Source: Blautia coccoides (GTDB taxonomy: Bacteria > Bacillota > Clostridia > Lachnospirales > Lachnospiraceae). From it: a stretch of 64,000 bases of DNA. The position numbers and the translations under genes are program-made. Under the pieces are notes generated by a model that did no database searches, had not been told where the DNA came from, and saw only the letters and a list, made by a program, of their open reading frames with translations. This document shows, piece after piece, positions 16,548 through 25,084 of the stretch (position 1 is the stretch's first letter; the number at the start of each line of letters is the position of its first letter). The stretch lies in NCBI RefSeq assembly GCF_034355335.1, contig NZ_CP136422.1, forward strand, positions 4,436,501 to 4,500,500, given 5' to 3'.

Positions 16548-18272
16548 TCAGCCTTCTATCCCCATGTATGGAAGAATATTCTCATAGATATCCCGGATGA
16601 CCGGAGCCGCTATGGTACCGCCGTAGTAGACGCCCTGAGGGTCATGGATCAGGCAGATTCCAAGTATCTGAGGCGTCTCAGCCGGTGTAAATCCCAGGAA
16701 GGAGGAAATATACCGGTTGGCACTTCTGGGCAGCGTCTGGGATGTAGCTGTCTTGCCCCCGATGGTCCGGCCTTCAATGGCCGCATTCTTTCCGGAGCCT
16801 TCAGAGACTACTTTTTCCAAAATATAGCGCACCTCCTCAGATACCTCCTCTGTCACCACCCCTTTCTCCTCCGGATACTCCAGGGTTTCCACCAGATTTC
16901 CATCCTCATCTGTCACCTTGACCCCAAAGTGGGGTGTGATCCTTCTGCCCCCGTTGATGATGGAGCTGACGGTTGTGGCCAATTGGATCGGCGTGATCTG
17001 GAAAGACTGGCCAAAAGAAATAGTTGCAAGTTCCACCTGTCCGATGTTTGACTTTTTATGCATAATGGTAGCTGCCTCCCCGGGAAGGTCGATCCCCGTT
17101 TTCTTCAGCAGCCCGAACTGTTTGAAATACTTATAGTAATTGTCCACCCCCAGTCTCAGACCAACCTCGATAAATACCGGATTACAGGAGTTCATGGCAC
17201 CCTGTACAAAGTTTTCCGCGCCATGTCCTGTCCTTTTATGGCAATGGATCCTCCTGTCCTCCACAATTTTAAATCCGGGGCAGGAAAAGGTGTCATTCAT
17301 GCTGACTACCCCCTCAGACAGCCCGGCTGCCATAGTGATGATCTTAAATGTGGACCCCGGCTCATAGGTATCGTTGATGGTCAGATTTCTCCACATCTGA
17401 TTACAGGCATCCTGCTTCTCCTTATCGGTCATGCCGGAGGTATCCGCGTCTGTATTCAGGGTAAAGGGTTCATTGAGATCAAACTCCGGAACATTTACAT
17501 CCGCGTAAATTTCCCCGTTCTGTGGGTTTATGAACAGGATGGAGACGGCGTCTGCCTGCTTTTCTTCCATGACCTTCTCCGCTGCCTGCTGGGCGTACAT
17601 CTGAATATTTTTATCCAGGCTGATGTGCAGGTCATATCCCGCCACCGGTTCCACACGGCTTTCCCCCAGTTCGTCAATCTCCACGCCTCTGGCGTCTGTG
17701 GTGGTAAGGATCTTGCCGTCTATGCCTTTCAGAATGTCATCGTACCACACTTCCAGCCCAATGATCCCCTGATTGTCTCCTCCCGTAAATCCAAGTACCT
17801 TTGAGGCCAATTCATTGCAGGGGTAGTAGCGTTTAAAATCCTCATCCACCTTGACGCCTGCAAGACCGTATTCCCGGATTCTGTCCCCCACCTCCTTCTC
17901 CACATTTGTCTTTACTTTCTCAATAGAAGAAACCTTCTCTACCCTTTTCCTGGCTGTCTCCTCAGAAAGTCCCAGCTCCTTCTGGAGCATGGCAATGATC
18001 TTATCCGGTTCCTTTACCTGGCTGTGTATAACAGATATGGTACAAACAGCCTTGTTATCTGCCAGGATCTCCCCCTTTGCATCAATGATCCTGCCCCTGG
18101 CGGCTTTGATGTCACGCTCTCTCTCGTGGAGCTGTTCCGCCTTCTTTGCATAGTAATCAGACTTTATCACCATGAGATAGACCATACGGCCCATAAGCCC
18201 TGCAAGCATCAGCACACAGGCGGCAAACACGATCACTGTCTTCTTCTTGTGGTACGTCCTGTTTTTTTTCAT
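16548..18272 (-). CDS. SpoVD-like class B penicillin-binding protein with KTA in place of KTG
   Basis: A 574-residue transpeptidase: basic start, one membrane anchor (about 12-32), the dimerisation domain with RGRIIDAKGEILA, then the transpeptidase domain. The SxxK motif is in EPGSTFKI and the second motif is NSCN; the third motif reads GGKTATSQT, so the near-invariant KTG is KTA. No PASTA domain is present. Its place between an FtsI-like PBP and mraY matches spoVD in the Bacillus dcw order, and a terminator separates it from the upstream FtsI-like gene. A sporulation-specific role is inferred from synteny; reduced or altered transpeptidase activity is possible. Confidence 0.82.
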   Translation of the reverse strand: MKKNRTYHKKKTVIVFAACVLMLAGLMGRMVYLMVIKSDYYAKKAEQLHERERDIKAARGRIIDAKGEILADNKAVCTISVIHSQVKEPDKIIAMLQKELGLSEETARKRVEKVSSIEKVKTNVEKEVGDRIREYGLAGVKVDEDFKRYYPCNELASKVLGFTGGDNQGIIGLEVWYDDILKGIDGKILTTTDARGVEIDELGESRVEPVAGYDLHISLDKNIQMYAQQAAEKVMEEKQADAVSILFINPQNGEIYADVNVPEFDLNEPFTLNTDADTSGMTDKEKQDACNQMWRNLTINDTYEPGSTFKIITMAAGLSEGVVSMNDTFSCPGFKIVEDRRIHCHKRTGHGAENFVQGAMNSCNPVFIEVGLRLGVDNYYKYFKQFGLLKKTGIDLPGEAATIMHKKSNIGQVELATISFGQSFQITPIQLATTVSSIINGGRRITPHFGVKVTDEDGNLVETLEYPEEKGVVTEEVSEEVRYILEKVVSEGSGKNAAIEGRTIGGKTATSQTLPRSANRYISSFLGFTPAETPQILGICLIHDPQGVYYGGTIAAPVIRDIYENILPYMGIEG

Positions 18273-18331
18273 TCCCGGTTCCCCTGCAGCTTATCCTTAT
18301 AAATATATGCACAGCCCCGCGAAAAAAAGAA

Positions 18332-18370
18332 GGGAATGCTGCACAGATTTATCATCTGTACTGCATTCCC
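18332..18370 (-). terminator. Terminator between pbpB and the spoVD-like gene
   Basis: GGGAATGC/GCATTCCC with an inner ACAGAT/ATCTGT stem; on the minus strand it is followed by TTCTTTTTTT. It divides the dcw cluster into separate transcripts. Confidence 0.85.
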
Positions 18371-18425
18371 TCCCACTGCCATGAATCCTGTCTGCGGTTT
18401 TCACAGCGGATATGCTTAGTTTCTC

Positions 18426-20549
18426 TCACTCCTGCTCATCATAATCCTCGTCGTCGAATCCCGCATCCTCGTTTGTAATTCCGTCACTCTCCGCGTCATT
18501 ATGATCGATCTCTTCTTCAGAATCATCCTGGGGCGGTTCCGGCATATCCGGGTTCTCCGTACCGTCAATGACCACACCTGAAGGGCCATTGCCGTCCTCC
18601 CCGTTGACGCTTTCATCCATCCTTTTGGTTCCCGTAAATTCATCCCACAACTGAAGTTTTTGGTCTGTCTGCTGATCCGGATAAATGTTCAGATACGGAA
18701 AGATCTCTGAGAGGATGGCCTGGGCGATATACTGGGCATATGTACTGCTTGCCTGCTCCTCCACATTCGGCTCATCCACTACCACATAGATCACCACTTC
18801 CGGATCATCCAAAGGCGCAAATCCCACAAAGGATACCAAATATTTATGGTTTCCCCTGGGAACCTTCTCAGCAGTACCGGTCTTGCCTCCCATGGAATAA
18901 CCGGGAATCTTGGCGGTCTGGCTGGTGCCGTGCTCCACACTCATACCCATATATTTTCTGATATCTGCGGAAACCTCCTGGGAGATCACCTCTTTTAAGA
19001 CATTTCCGCTGATACTCTTTATGGTATTGTTATCCTGGTCCCTGATCTCTTTCACCAAATGCGGCTGATAGTAAGTGCCTCCGTTAATGCATGCACTGAT
19101 CGCCGCGATCTCCTGGATCATGGTGCAGGTAAAGCCCTGACCAAAGGTGGTCGTCGCAAGCTCTGTGTCGAACATGTTGTCCAGACTGAACAGGATCCCT
19201 GTTCCCTCTCCCGGAAGGTCAATTCCCGTCCTTGTTCCGAAATTAAATTTGTCCTGATAGGAAAGCAGTGTCTCCTTCCCCATTTTCCGCCCAATTGCCA
19301 TCAGGGCATCATTGCAGGAATTCTGGATTGCTTCCCCCACAGTTTCTGTCCCGTGAGAGTCCGGATAAACCGCACAGTTGATATACCGGTCAGCCACCTG
19401 CTCTCCGCCGTCGCACACAAAGGTATCCTCCTCTGTAATGCTTCCGGATTCCAAAGCAGATGCAACAGTAATGGGCTTCACCACAGAGCCGGGTTCATAG
19501 GCATCCGTTATGCAGTAATTCCTCCACATCTTGTAAAGGGCTTCTTTTGTCTGGTCATCATTCATGGCCTTGATCTCACTGTCAGAATACTGGGCTGTCA
19601 AATCCCTCGGGTTATTCAGATCATAAGGATCATTACTGCCCATAGCCAAAATTTCCCCGTTCTTGGGATTTGCCACGATTACGCCTATGTTCCTGGCTCC
19701 CCGGTAATCTGTATTGGGTCCGTCCTTCAGATTCTCCATAAAGGCCTCAATATATTTGTCCACTACGCTCTGGATATTTACATCCAGAGTGGTTACCAGA
19801 CTATTTCCATTGACAGGGTCAATTATATTCTGATCCAGGGAAGCATCATCGTTGAAATAACCGATCTTTCTGCCGTCTGTACCGTTCAGAGTGCTGTTGT
19901 AGTATCCCTCCAGCCCCCAGTCCGCCGTATTCCCGGAATAGGTAAAGCCGACCACATCACAGGCCAGTTCATTGAGAGGATACGTTCTCTCATAATCCTC
20001 CTCAAACCACACGCCCTGTGTGTTATTCCTGCGCACTGTCTCTTCCTCGGAGAGTGCCTTTGCCTCCTCTTTATCCGCCGGGATCTCTGTCATCTTTTCA
20101 AAGTTCTTTTTTTCATCCATGGAGATCTGCTTCTTTAAGATCTGGTAAGGACTGTCTTTTGTCTCTTCACTGGTAAGCAGTTCTTCCACGGTGTCCTCAT
20201 CGATCCCCAGATATTCGGACAGCGCCTGTTTTGTAGGCTCCTTGAAACTTTCCCTGGAATTCACCACCTGGCAGTCCAGAATGACATTATAAACCTTTAT
20301 GCTGGTGGCCAGGATATTGCCGCTTCTGTCCAGAATATCACCACGTTTGTAAGGGATCGTGGTGCTGTCGTACTGCTGCTGGGACTGTGCAAGCACCTGT
20401 TTGGTGTATTTGTCCCCGCTCTTGGCATTGATAATAGTAATGCCGATGATCAGAAACACGAAAGCCAGCAGAATCAACACAAACAATCCCGCCAGCTTTT
20501 TTTTCATGGTACCTGTCATTTTTCTTTTCTTTGATTCCTGTTTATTCAA
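18426..20549 (-). CDS. pbpB: Septal class B penicillin-binding protein (FtsI/PbpB type)
   Basis: A 707-residue transpeptidase expected to crosslink septal peptidoglycan. It has a Lys-rich start, one membrane anchor (about 21-43), the N-terminal module with YKRGDILDRSGNILA, and the transpeptidase domain with EPGSVVKPI (SxxK), NSCNDAL and the intact GGKTGTAEK. After about residue 645 comes an acidic Pro/Glu/Asp-rich tail of some 60 residues with no recognisable fold; PASTA domains are absent. It lies 28 nt after ftsL, as usual, and ends before a strong terminator. Confidence 0.92.
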   Translation of the reverse strand: MNKQESKKRKMTGTMKKKLAGLFVLILLAFVFLIIGITIINAKSGDKYTKQVLAQSQQQYDSTTIPYKRGDILDRSGNILATSIKVYNVILDCQVVNSRESFKEPTKQALSEYLGIDEDTVEELLTSEETKDSPYQILKKQISMDEKKNFEKMTEIPADKEEAKALSEEETVRRNNTQGVWFEEDYERTYPLNELACDVVGFTYSGNTADWGLEGYYNSTLNGTDGRKIGYFNDDASLDQNIIDPVNGNSLVTTLDVNIQSVVDKYIEAFMENLKDGPNTDYRGARNIGVIVANPKNGEILAMGSNDPYDLNNPRDLTAQYSDSEIKAMNDDQTKEALYKMWRNYCITDAYEPGSVVKPITVASALESGSITEEDTFVCDGGEQVADRYINCAVYPDSHGTETVGEAIQNSCNDALMAIGRKMGKETLLSYQDKFNFGTRTGIDLPGEGTGILFSLDNMFDTELATTTFGQGFTCTMIQEIAAISACINGGTYYQPHLVKEIRDQDNNTIKSISGNVLKEVISQEVSADIRKYMGMSVEHGTSQTAKIPGYSMGGKTGTAEKVPRGNHKYLVSFVGFAPLDDPEVVIYVVVDEPNVEEQASSTYAQYIAQAILSEIFPYLNIYPDQQTDQKLQLWDEFTGTKRMDESVNGEDGNGPSGVVIDGTENPDMPEPPQDDSEEEIDHNDAESDGITNEDAGFDDEDYDEQE

Positions 20550-20577
20550 TCTATCACCTGCTTTGTCCTATGTACCG

Positions 20578-21060
20578 TCACTTATGCGGCACATCCTGAT
20601 ACTGTCTCACATAACTGCTGCCGCCCGGTGTATAATACTTGATCTGATCCTCTGTGGGAAATTTCATCCCCAGCTCCTCAATGGCTTTTTTTCTGATGGC
20701 ATCCAGATCCACACTGGAGATCGTCTCGCTGTAATAGGCATCATTCTCAGCCTTCAACTGGCTGTACTTGAGTTCCTCTGAGGTAAGCTGGCTCTTTTGC
20801 TCTGTCAGTTCGGATTTCAGTTTCAGAAAATACACACATGCAAACAAGACAGCCACACACATCACTGCTAAAAACATAACATACCCTTTGCTCATCTGCA
20901 TGTTTCTGGCTCTGTTCTTCTGTGCGGCTGTACTTACCTGCTTTTTTTTACGCTGGGGTACTTCCTCTACACGGCGGACCGTGTTCCCATCCACATAATA
21001 CCCGGTGCCTCTATTTACTTTTCTGCTGTCATATCCCTCACTTCCGGATACCTTTTTCAT
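20578..21060 (-). CDS. ftsL: FtsL-like division protein
   Basis: A 160-residue bitopic protein: a basic cytosolic region of about 60 residues, one membrane helix (roughly 58-80), then a coiled-coil stretch (SELTEQKSQLTSEELKYSQL) of leucine-zipper type. Sequence alone is weak, as is usual for FtsL, but size, topology and position between rsmH and the FtsI-like PBP are diagnostic. FtsL pairs with DivIC and DivIB to regulate septal synthesis; the cytosolic tail is longer than in B. subtilis. Confidence 0.8.
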   Translation of the reverse strand: MKKVSGSEGYDSRKVNRGTGYYVDGNTVRRVEEVPQRKKKQVSTAAQKNRARNMQMSKGYVMFLAVMCVAVLFACVYFLKLKSELTEQKSQLTSEELKYSQLKAENDAYYSETISSVDLDAIRKKAIEELGMKFPTEDQIKYYTPGGSSYVRQYQDVPHK

Positions 21061-21089
21061 GAAATCAACCCCGATTCAGATTTCTCCGC

Positions 21090-22034
21090 CTATTCATTTC
21101 TAATCCGTTCAAAGACGCGCAGCTTTGCACTCTTGGAACGCTTATTCTCAGCAATCTCCTCCTCATTGGGAAGTATTGGTTTCCTGGTTATGACCTTCCC
21201 CATCGACATCTTTCCACACACACAGACCGGAAAATCCGGCGGACATGTGCATGGGTTCTCATTCCTCTTAAAAATAGTCTTCACAATGCGGTCTTCTAAA
21301 GAATGGAACGTGATAATGCAGATACGTCCGCCGTCATTTAACAGTTCGATCATATCATCCAGGGAATTTCTCAAGACTTCCAGCTCCTGATTCAGCTCGA
21401 TACGAATTGCCTGAAATGTTTTTTTCGCAGGATGTCCACCCACTGCTCTCATCTTCATGGGAATGGACTGTTTTATAAGTTCAATCAGTTCTCCGGTGGT
21501 CTCTATAGGCTTGTCCGTTCTCGCCGTACAGATATTTCTGGCGATCTTCTTAGCGAATTTTTCTTCCCCATAGTCCCGGAGTACACGATACAGTTCGTTT
21601 TCAGTATAAGTATTTACAATATCTCTTGCGGTACGGCTGCCTCTTTGGTCCATACGCATATCTAAGGGCACGTCCTCCCTGTAGGTGAACCCACGCTCGG
21701 CATTGTCGAGCTGAAAGGACGAAACACCCAGATCCAGTGTGATCCCGTCCACAGACGTGATCCCTATTTTCTGCAGTTCTTTTTTCATGTTGCAATAGTT
21801 GCTGCGGATGATCGTAACTCTGTCTCCAAATTCCTGTAACCGCTCACCCGCAGCTTCGATTGCAGCTTCGTCTTGATCTATACCTATCAAGCTCCCCTTG
21901 GCAGATAATTGCCGGCACACCTCATAGGCGTGGCCGCCGCCTCCTAACGTTCCGTCAACATAAATCCCATCCGGTTTTACCTTCAGATTCCGGATTGTCT
22001 CTTCTAACAATACGGATTTGTGTTTAAATTCCAT
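21090..22034 (-). CDS. rsmH: 16S rRNA (cytosine-1402-N4)-methyltransferase
   Basis: Methylates C1402 of 16S rRNA in the decoding centre using SAM. The 314-residue protein begins with [10 protein letters not shown], has the SAM loop [44 protein letters not shown] and the C-terminal [12 protein letters not shown] followed by [11 protein letters not shown]. It lies 22 nt after mraZ, the standard dcw arrangement. Confidence 0.97.
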   Translation of the reverse strand: MEFKHKSVLLEETIRNLKVKPDGIYVDGTLGGGGHAYEVCRQLSAKGSLIGIDQDEAAIEAAGERLQEFGDRVTIIRSNYCNMKKELQKIGITSVDGITLDLGVSSFQLDNAERGFTYREDVPLDMRMDQRGSRTARDIVNTYTENELYRVLRDYGEEKFAKKIARNICTARTDKPIETTGELIELIKQSIPMKMRAVGGHPAKKTFQAIRIELNQELEVLRNSLDDMIELLNDGGRICIITFHSLEDRIVKTIFKRNENPCTCPPDFPVCVCGKMSMGKVITRKPILPNEEEIAENKRSKSAKLRVFERIRNE

Positions 22035-22056
22035 AGTTTCCTCGACCTTCCTGCAA

Positions 22057-22488
22057 TTATATTAAGATACCCATGGACTGCATCCCTTCTGCAATGGCAT
22101 CCATATCTTCACAATTGCTGTTCTCCATCCATTTTTCCTTGCTCCAGATTTCAATCCTGGTGAGGTTTCCTGTGAGCACCACATCCTTCGACAGACCAGC
22201 AAACTCCCGCAGCGTAACCGGTACGAGAATTCTCCCCTGCTTGTCCAGTTCACATTGTGTTGCACTGGAAACAAAAAAACGTACGAAGGCCCTTGCATTT
22301 TTATCATTAAGCGGTAAAGCTTTCAGCTTTTCCTCGAAATCCTTCCATTCATTGTTCGGGTAGATAGACAGACAACCGTCCAGACCTTTGGTCAGCACAA
22401 AATCCTCGCCTAACTCATCGCGGAATTTAGCCGGAATGATCAGTCTTCCTTTTGCGTCGATTGTATGACTATACTCTCCCATGAACAT
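22057..22488 (-). CDS. mraZ: Transcriptional regulator MraZ
   Basis: A 143-residue AbrB-fold DNA-binding protein with two MraZ repeats: the first begins [20 protein letters not shown], the second has [20 protein letters not shown]. MraZ represses its own dcw operon by binding tandem boxes near the promoter. The frame extends to 22548, but AAGGTG 8 nt before the ATG at 22488 and the family N-terminus favour 22488. A tandem array of five 10-bp units resembling MraZ boxes lies directly upstream. Confidence 0.95.
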   Translation of the reverse strand: MFMGEYSHTIDAKGRLIIPAKFRDELGEDFVLTKGLDGCLSIYPNNEWKDFEEKLKALPLNDKNARAFVRFFVSSATQCELDKQGRILVPVTLREFAGLSKDVVLTGNLTRIEIWSKEKWMENSNCEDMDAIAEGMQSMGILI

Positions 22489-22557
22489 ATGAATGTCACC
22501 TTCTTTCGTGAAGATGCGAGTCTCCCCTTCGCACCCTCCATGGGACAACAGGCGCTT

Positions 22558-22607
22558 CTGCCACTAGCTCCCCATTTGCCACCACTTTTCACCACTTTCT
22601 ACCACTT
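22558..22607 (-). promoter_or_regulatory. Tandem MraZ-box array
   Basis: Read on the minus strand, five consecutive 10-bp units: AAGTGGTAGA, AAGTGGTGAA, AAGTGGTGGC, AAATGGGGAG and CTAGTGGCAG. The AAAGTGG-type core with 10-bp period matches MraZ boxes described in Gram-positive and mollicute bacteria. The array starts at the predicted transcription start, a repressor position. Confidence 0.8.
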
Positions 22608-22615
22608 ACATGCCC

Positions 22616-22644
22616 ATTCTATAACACAACCGGGAAAAAAGCAA
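22616..22644 (-). promoter_or_regulatory. mraZ (dcw) promoter
   Basis: On the minus strand TTGCTT (22639-22644), a 17-nt spacer and TAGAAT (22616-22621). The predicted start near 22609 abuts the MraZ boxes. Confidence 0.65.
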
Positions 22645-22673
22645 GGGGAACATACATTCTTTAGAAATATTAA

Positions 22674-22727
22674 AAGAATCGAAAAATAGCGTAAAATCAA
22701 TGATTTTACGCTATTTTGCCGATTCTT
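22674..22727. terminator. Strong terminator upstream of the dcw cluster
   Basis: AAGAATCG...CGATTCTT enclose a perfect inverted repeat AATAGCGTAAAATCA/TGATTTTACGCTATT. It closes the lgt transcript; it lies 30 nt before the mraZ -35. Nothing else is recognised between 22728 and 22799. Confidence 0.85.
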
Positions 22728-22799
22728 TTTAAGAGTTTCCAATATATGGCAGCGGTGGTGGGGCCGCCCACGTTACAATTCTGCTTATCTGAACGTTTA

Positions 22800-22970
22800 C
22801 TACCCCACAAGCTCTGCGTTGTTCTGGTTGATACAAATATGTTCTTCAATCAAACGGTCTAAGATCTGGCTGAGTGCCATAATGGTCTGCATGCCTCGTT
22901 TTTCAGTGATTGCCCTGTCCAGTCTCTGCCGTGCGTCTTCTATTCGTATTTCTAACTCTTTATCTCTCAT
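22800..22970 (-). CDS. Small Spo0E-like protein (possible phospho-Spo0A phosphatase)
   Basis: A 56-residue protein starting MRDKELEIRIEDARQRL. Its C-terminal half has MALSQILDRLIEEH, close to the SQxLDxLI signature of the Spo0E aspartyl-phosphatase family, which dephosphorylates Spo0A~P and delays sporulation. The size fits these short two-helix proteins. AAGGAG about 8 nt before the ATG decides the start, and it begins 2 nt after the lgt stop, so the two are coupled. A different small helical role cannot be excluded. Confidence 0.7.
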   Translation of the reverse strand: MRDKELEIRIEDARQRLDRAITEKRGMQTIMALSQILDRLIEEHICINQNNAELVG

Positions 22971-22972
22971 CG

Positions 22973-23839
22973 CTACACTCCTTGTTCTTTCAGCCTCTTC
23001 CTTCTGTTGTGTACGATAAGCATAAGGGAACATACCACGAGAACGGCGGATAACACCTGTGACACCGGAATTCCTATACCCGGGATCAAAAGCTGATCCG
23101 TACGAAGTCCTTCTATCCAAAGCCTGCCGGCTCCGTAACCTGCCAGGTAACATAAAAACAACTCTCCCTGGAATTTTTTCTTTTTTCGGAACCACAACAG
23201 GAACAGCAGGACTCCCAGGTTCCACAATCCTTCATAGAAGAATGTGGGATGAACCTGGATGTATTCCACACCGCCTATCGTTACCAGATGGTCCCACATA
23301 GCAGATGTGATCTCATTTTTCCTGACTGCTGAGACAGGGAGCTGCATGGCGAAAAGCCCGTCTGTATAACCGCCGAAGGCCTCCCGGTTGAAAAAATTGC
23401 CCCACCGTCCAATGATCTGGCCGGCAACAAGTCCCATGCATACTGTGTCCGCTGTCCGCGGAAAATTCATCTTTTTCACTCTGCCGAAAATGTAAACCGT
23501 GACGGCACCGACAATGATCCCCCCATAGATCGCCAGGCCGCCGTTTCTGGTATTGAATATCTGTATCAGGTCGTCTTTATAGTCTTCCCATGAAAAGATA
23601 ACATAAAAGGCTCTCGCCCCGATTACAGAAGTTACCATGGTAATCATTAGCATGTCCAGGTAAGTGTCCGGATTCTGCTCCGTGCGCTTTGCCTCTTTCA
23701 TGGCAATGGAGATTCCCACAATCATGGCCAGAGCGATGATGATCCCGTAATAAGCGATATCAAAGCCAAAAATTGTGATTGTTTTTCCCACATGGGGCAG
23801 TGAAATCCCCAGATGCGGAAAGCGAATGGACATATCCAT
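22973..23839 (-). CDS. lgt: Prolipoprotein diacylglyceryl transferase
   Basis: Membrane enzyme that adds diacylglycerol to the lipobox Cys of prelipoproteins. The 288-residue protein has seven or so helices and the Lgt signature GRWGNFFNREAFGG with its essential Arg and Asn, plus NGGLAIYGGIIVG and HPTFFYEGLWN. AAAGGAGG stands 9 nt before the start. It lies 15 nt after ychF on the same strand, followed directly by the Spo0E-like gene. Confidence 0.95.
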   Translation of the reverse strand: MDMSIRFPHLGISLPHVGKTITIFGFDIAYYGIIIALAMIVGISIAMKEAKRTEQNPDTYLDMLMITMVTSVIGARAFYVIFSWEDYKDDLIQIFNTRNGGLAIYGGIIVGAVTVYIFGRVKKMNFPRTADTVCMGLVAGQIIGRWGNFFNREAFGGYTDGLFAMQLPVSAVRKNEITSAMWDHLVTIGGVEYIQVHPTFFYEGLWNLGVLLFLLWFRKKKKFQGELFLCYLAGYGAGRLWIEGLRTDQLLIPGIGIPVSQVLSAVLVVCSLMLIVHNRRKRLKEQGV

Positions 23840-23854
23840 ATAAGTAAGCCTCCT

Positions 23855-24952
23855 TTAAACGTTAAAGCGGAATAAAATCACATCGCCGTCCTGCACAACG
23901 TAGTCTTTTCCTTCCATGCGGACCAGGCCTTTTTCCCTGGCGCCTGCATAGGAACCGCAGTCGAGTAAATCCCTGTAGTTCACTACCTCGGCTTTAATAA
24001 AGCCGCGCTCGAAATCCGTGTGTATTTTTCCTGCCGCCTGCGGCGCTTTGGTACCTACCTTTATGGTCCATGCCCTGGTCTCATCTTCACCGGATGTGAG
24101 GAAGCTTAAAAGTCCAAGCAGCCTGTAGCTGGCTACTATAAGTTTCTCCAGCCCTGACTTCTCTATTCCCAGATCCTCCAGGAATTCTTTCTTCTCATCA
24201 TCATCCAGCTCCGCGATCTCCTGCTCTATCTGAGCACACAGTGCGAACACTTCGCTTCCTGTCTCTTCTGCATATTCCCTTACCTTTTGTACGTGAGGAT
24301 TGGAGACTGCATCATCTGCAAGGTCATCCTCGGATACATTAGCCGCGTAGATGACCGGTTTTCCGGTGAGGAGGTTGTAATCTTTCATAAAGCCTTCCTC
24401 ATCCTCGTTATCAGGTTCAAATGTGGAGGCAGGTTTTCCATCCTCCAGATGAGCCTTCAGCTTCTTTAAAAGCTCCAGCTCTTTTGCTGCCTCTTTGTCC
24501 ATACGGGCAGATTTTGTTGTTTTGGCAATCCTTCTCTCCAATATCTCCAAATCTGAGAATATCAGCTCCAGATTTATCGTTTCAATGTCGCGCAGCGGGT
24601 CAATATTTCCGTCAACATGTACTACGTTTTCATCCTCAAAGCATCTCACAACATGAACAATGGCATCCACCTCCCGGATATTGGCAAGGAACTGATTTCC
24701 AAGGCCTTCTCCTTTGGATGCCCCTTTCACAAGCCCTGCAATATCCACAAATTCAATTACCGCCGGCGTCACTTTTTTGGAATGATAAAAATCCCCTAAG
24801 AGTTTCAGTCGCTCATCCGGCACAGCCACAATGCCCACATTGGGATCTATCGTACAGAACGGATAGTTTGCTGACTCCGCTCCAGCTTTTGTCAGAGAGT
24901 TAAAAAGGGTACTCTTCCCTACATTCGGTAAACCGACAATTCCTAACTTCAT
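23855..24952 (-). CDS. ychF: Ribosome-associated ATPase YchF/OLA1
   Basis: A 365-residue Obg-family protein. It has GLPNVGKSTLFNSL (P-loop), DIAGLVKGASKGEGLGNQFL (switch II), a coiled-coil insertion around 130-200, NVSE in place of the GTP-specific NKxD (the family binds ATP), and a C-terminal TGS domain (FLTSGEDETRAWTI, ending DGDVILFRFNV). It is thought to act in translation or stress control. It begins its own unit after the terminator that follows thiN. Confidence 0.95.
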   Translation of the reverse strand: MKLGIVGLPNVGKSTLFNSLTKAGAESANYPFCTIDPNVGIVAVPDERLKLLGDFYHSKKVTPAVIEFVDIAGLVKGASKGEGLGNQFLANIREVDAIVHVVRCFEDENVVHVDGNIDPLRDIETINLELIFSDLEILERRIAKTTKSARMDKEAAKELELLKKLKAHLEDGKPASTFEPDNEDEEGFMKDYNLLTGKPVIYAANVSEDDLADDAVSNPHVQKVREYAEETGSEVFALCAQIEQEIAELDDDEKKEFLEDLGIEKSGLEKLIVASYRLLGLLSFLTSGEDETRAWTIKVGTKAPQAAGKIHTDFERGFIKAEVVNYRDLLDCGSYAGAREKGLVRMEGKDYVVQDGDVILFRFNV

Positions 24953-25007
24953 TTTATATGTCCTCTTTTCTTCTGTATTCCTTCACATGGAATTATTCTA
25001 ACACACC

Positions 25008-25039
25008 TAAAAAGGCGAATCAAGCCTTTGACCCGCCTT
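25008..25039 (-). terminator. Terminator after thiN
   Basis: On the minus strand AAGGCG, an inner TCAA/TTGA stem and CGCCTTTTT. It separates the priA-to-thiN run from ychF. Confidence 0.65.
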
Positions 25040-25084
25040 GTTATTCGACAACCGTTAAAAAATTATCGACTTTTTTCGTTCTTT

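Noticed and set aside
18273..18320. SigE-type promoter before the spoVD-like gene
   Set aside because: Looked for a SigE-like pair of elements; only weak resemblance, not enough to call.
19059..20138. 359-codon plus-strand frame opposite pbpB
   Set aside because: Shadow frame within a well-supported PBP gene.
22728..22799. Small gene between the lgt-spo0E terminator and the Spo0E-like stop
   Set aside because: No frame with a ribosome site; only 72 bp.
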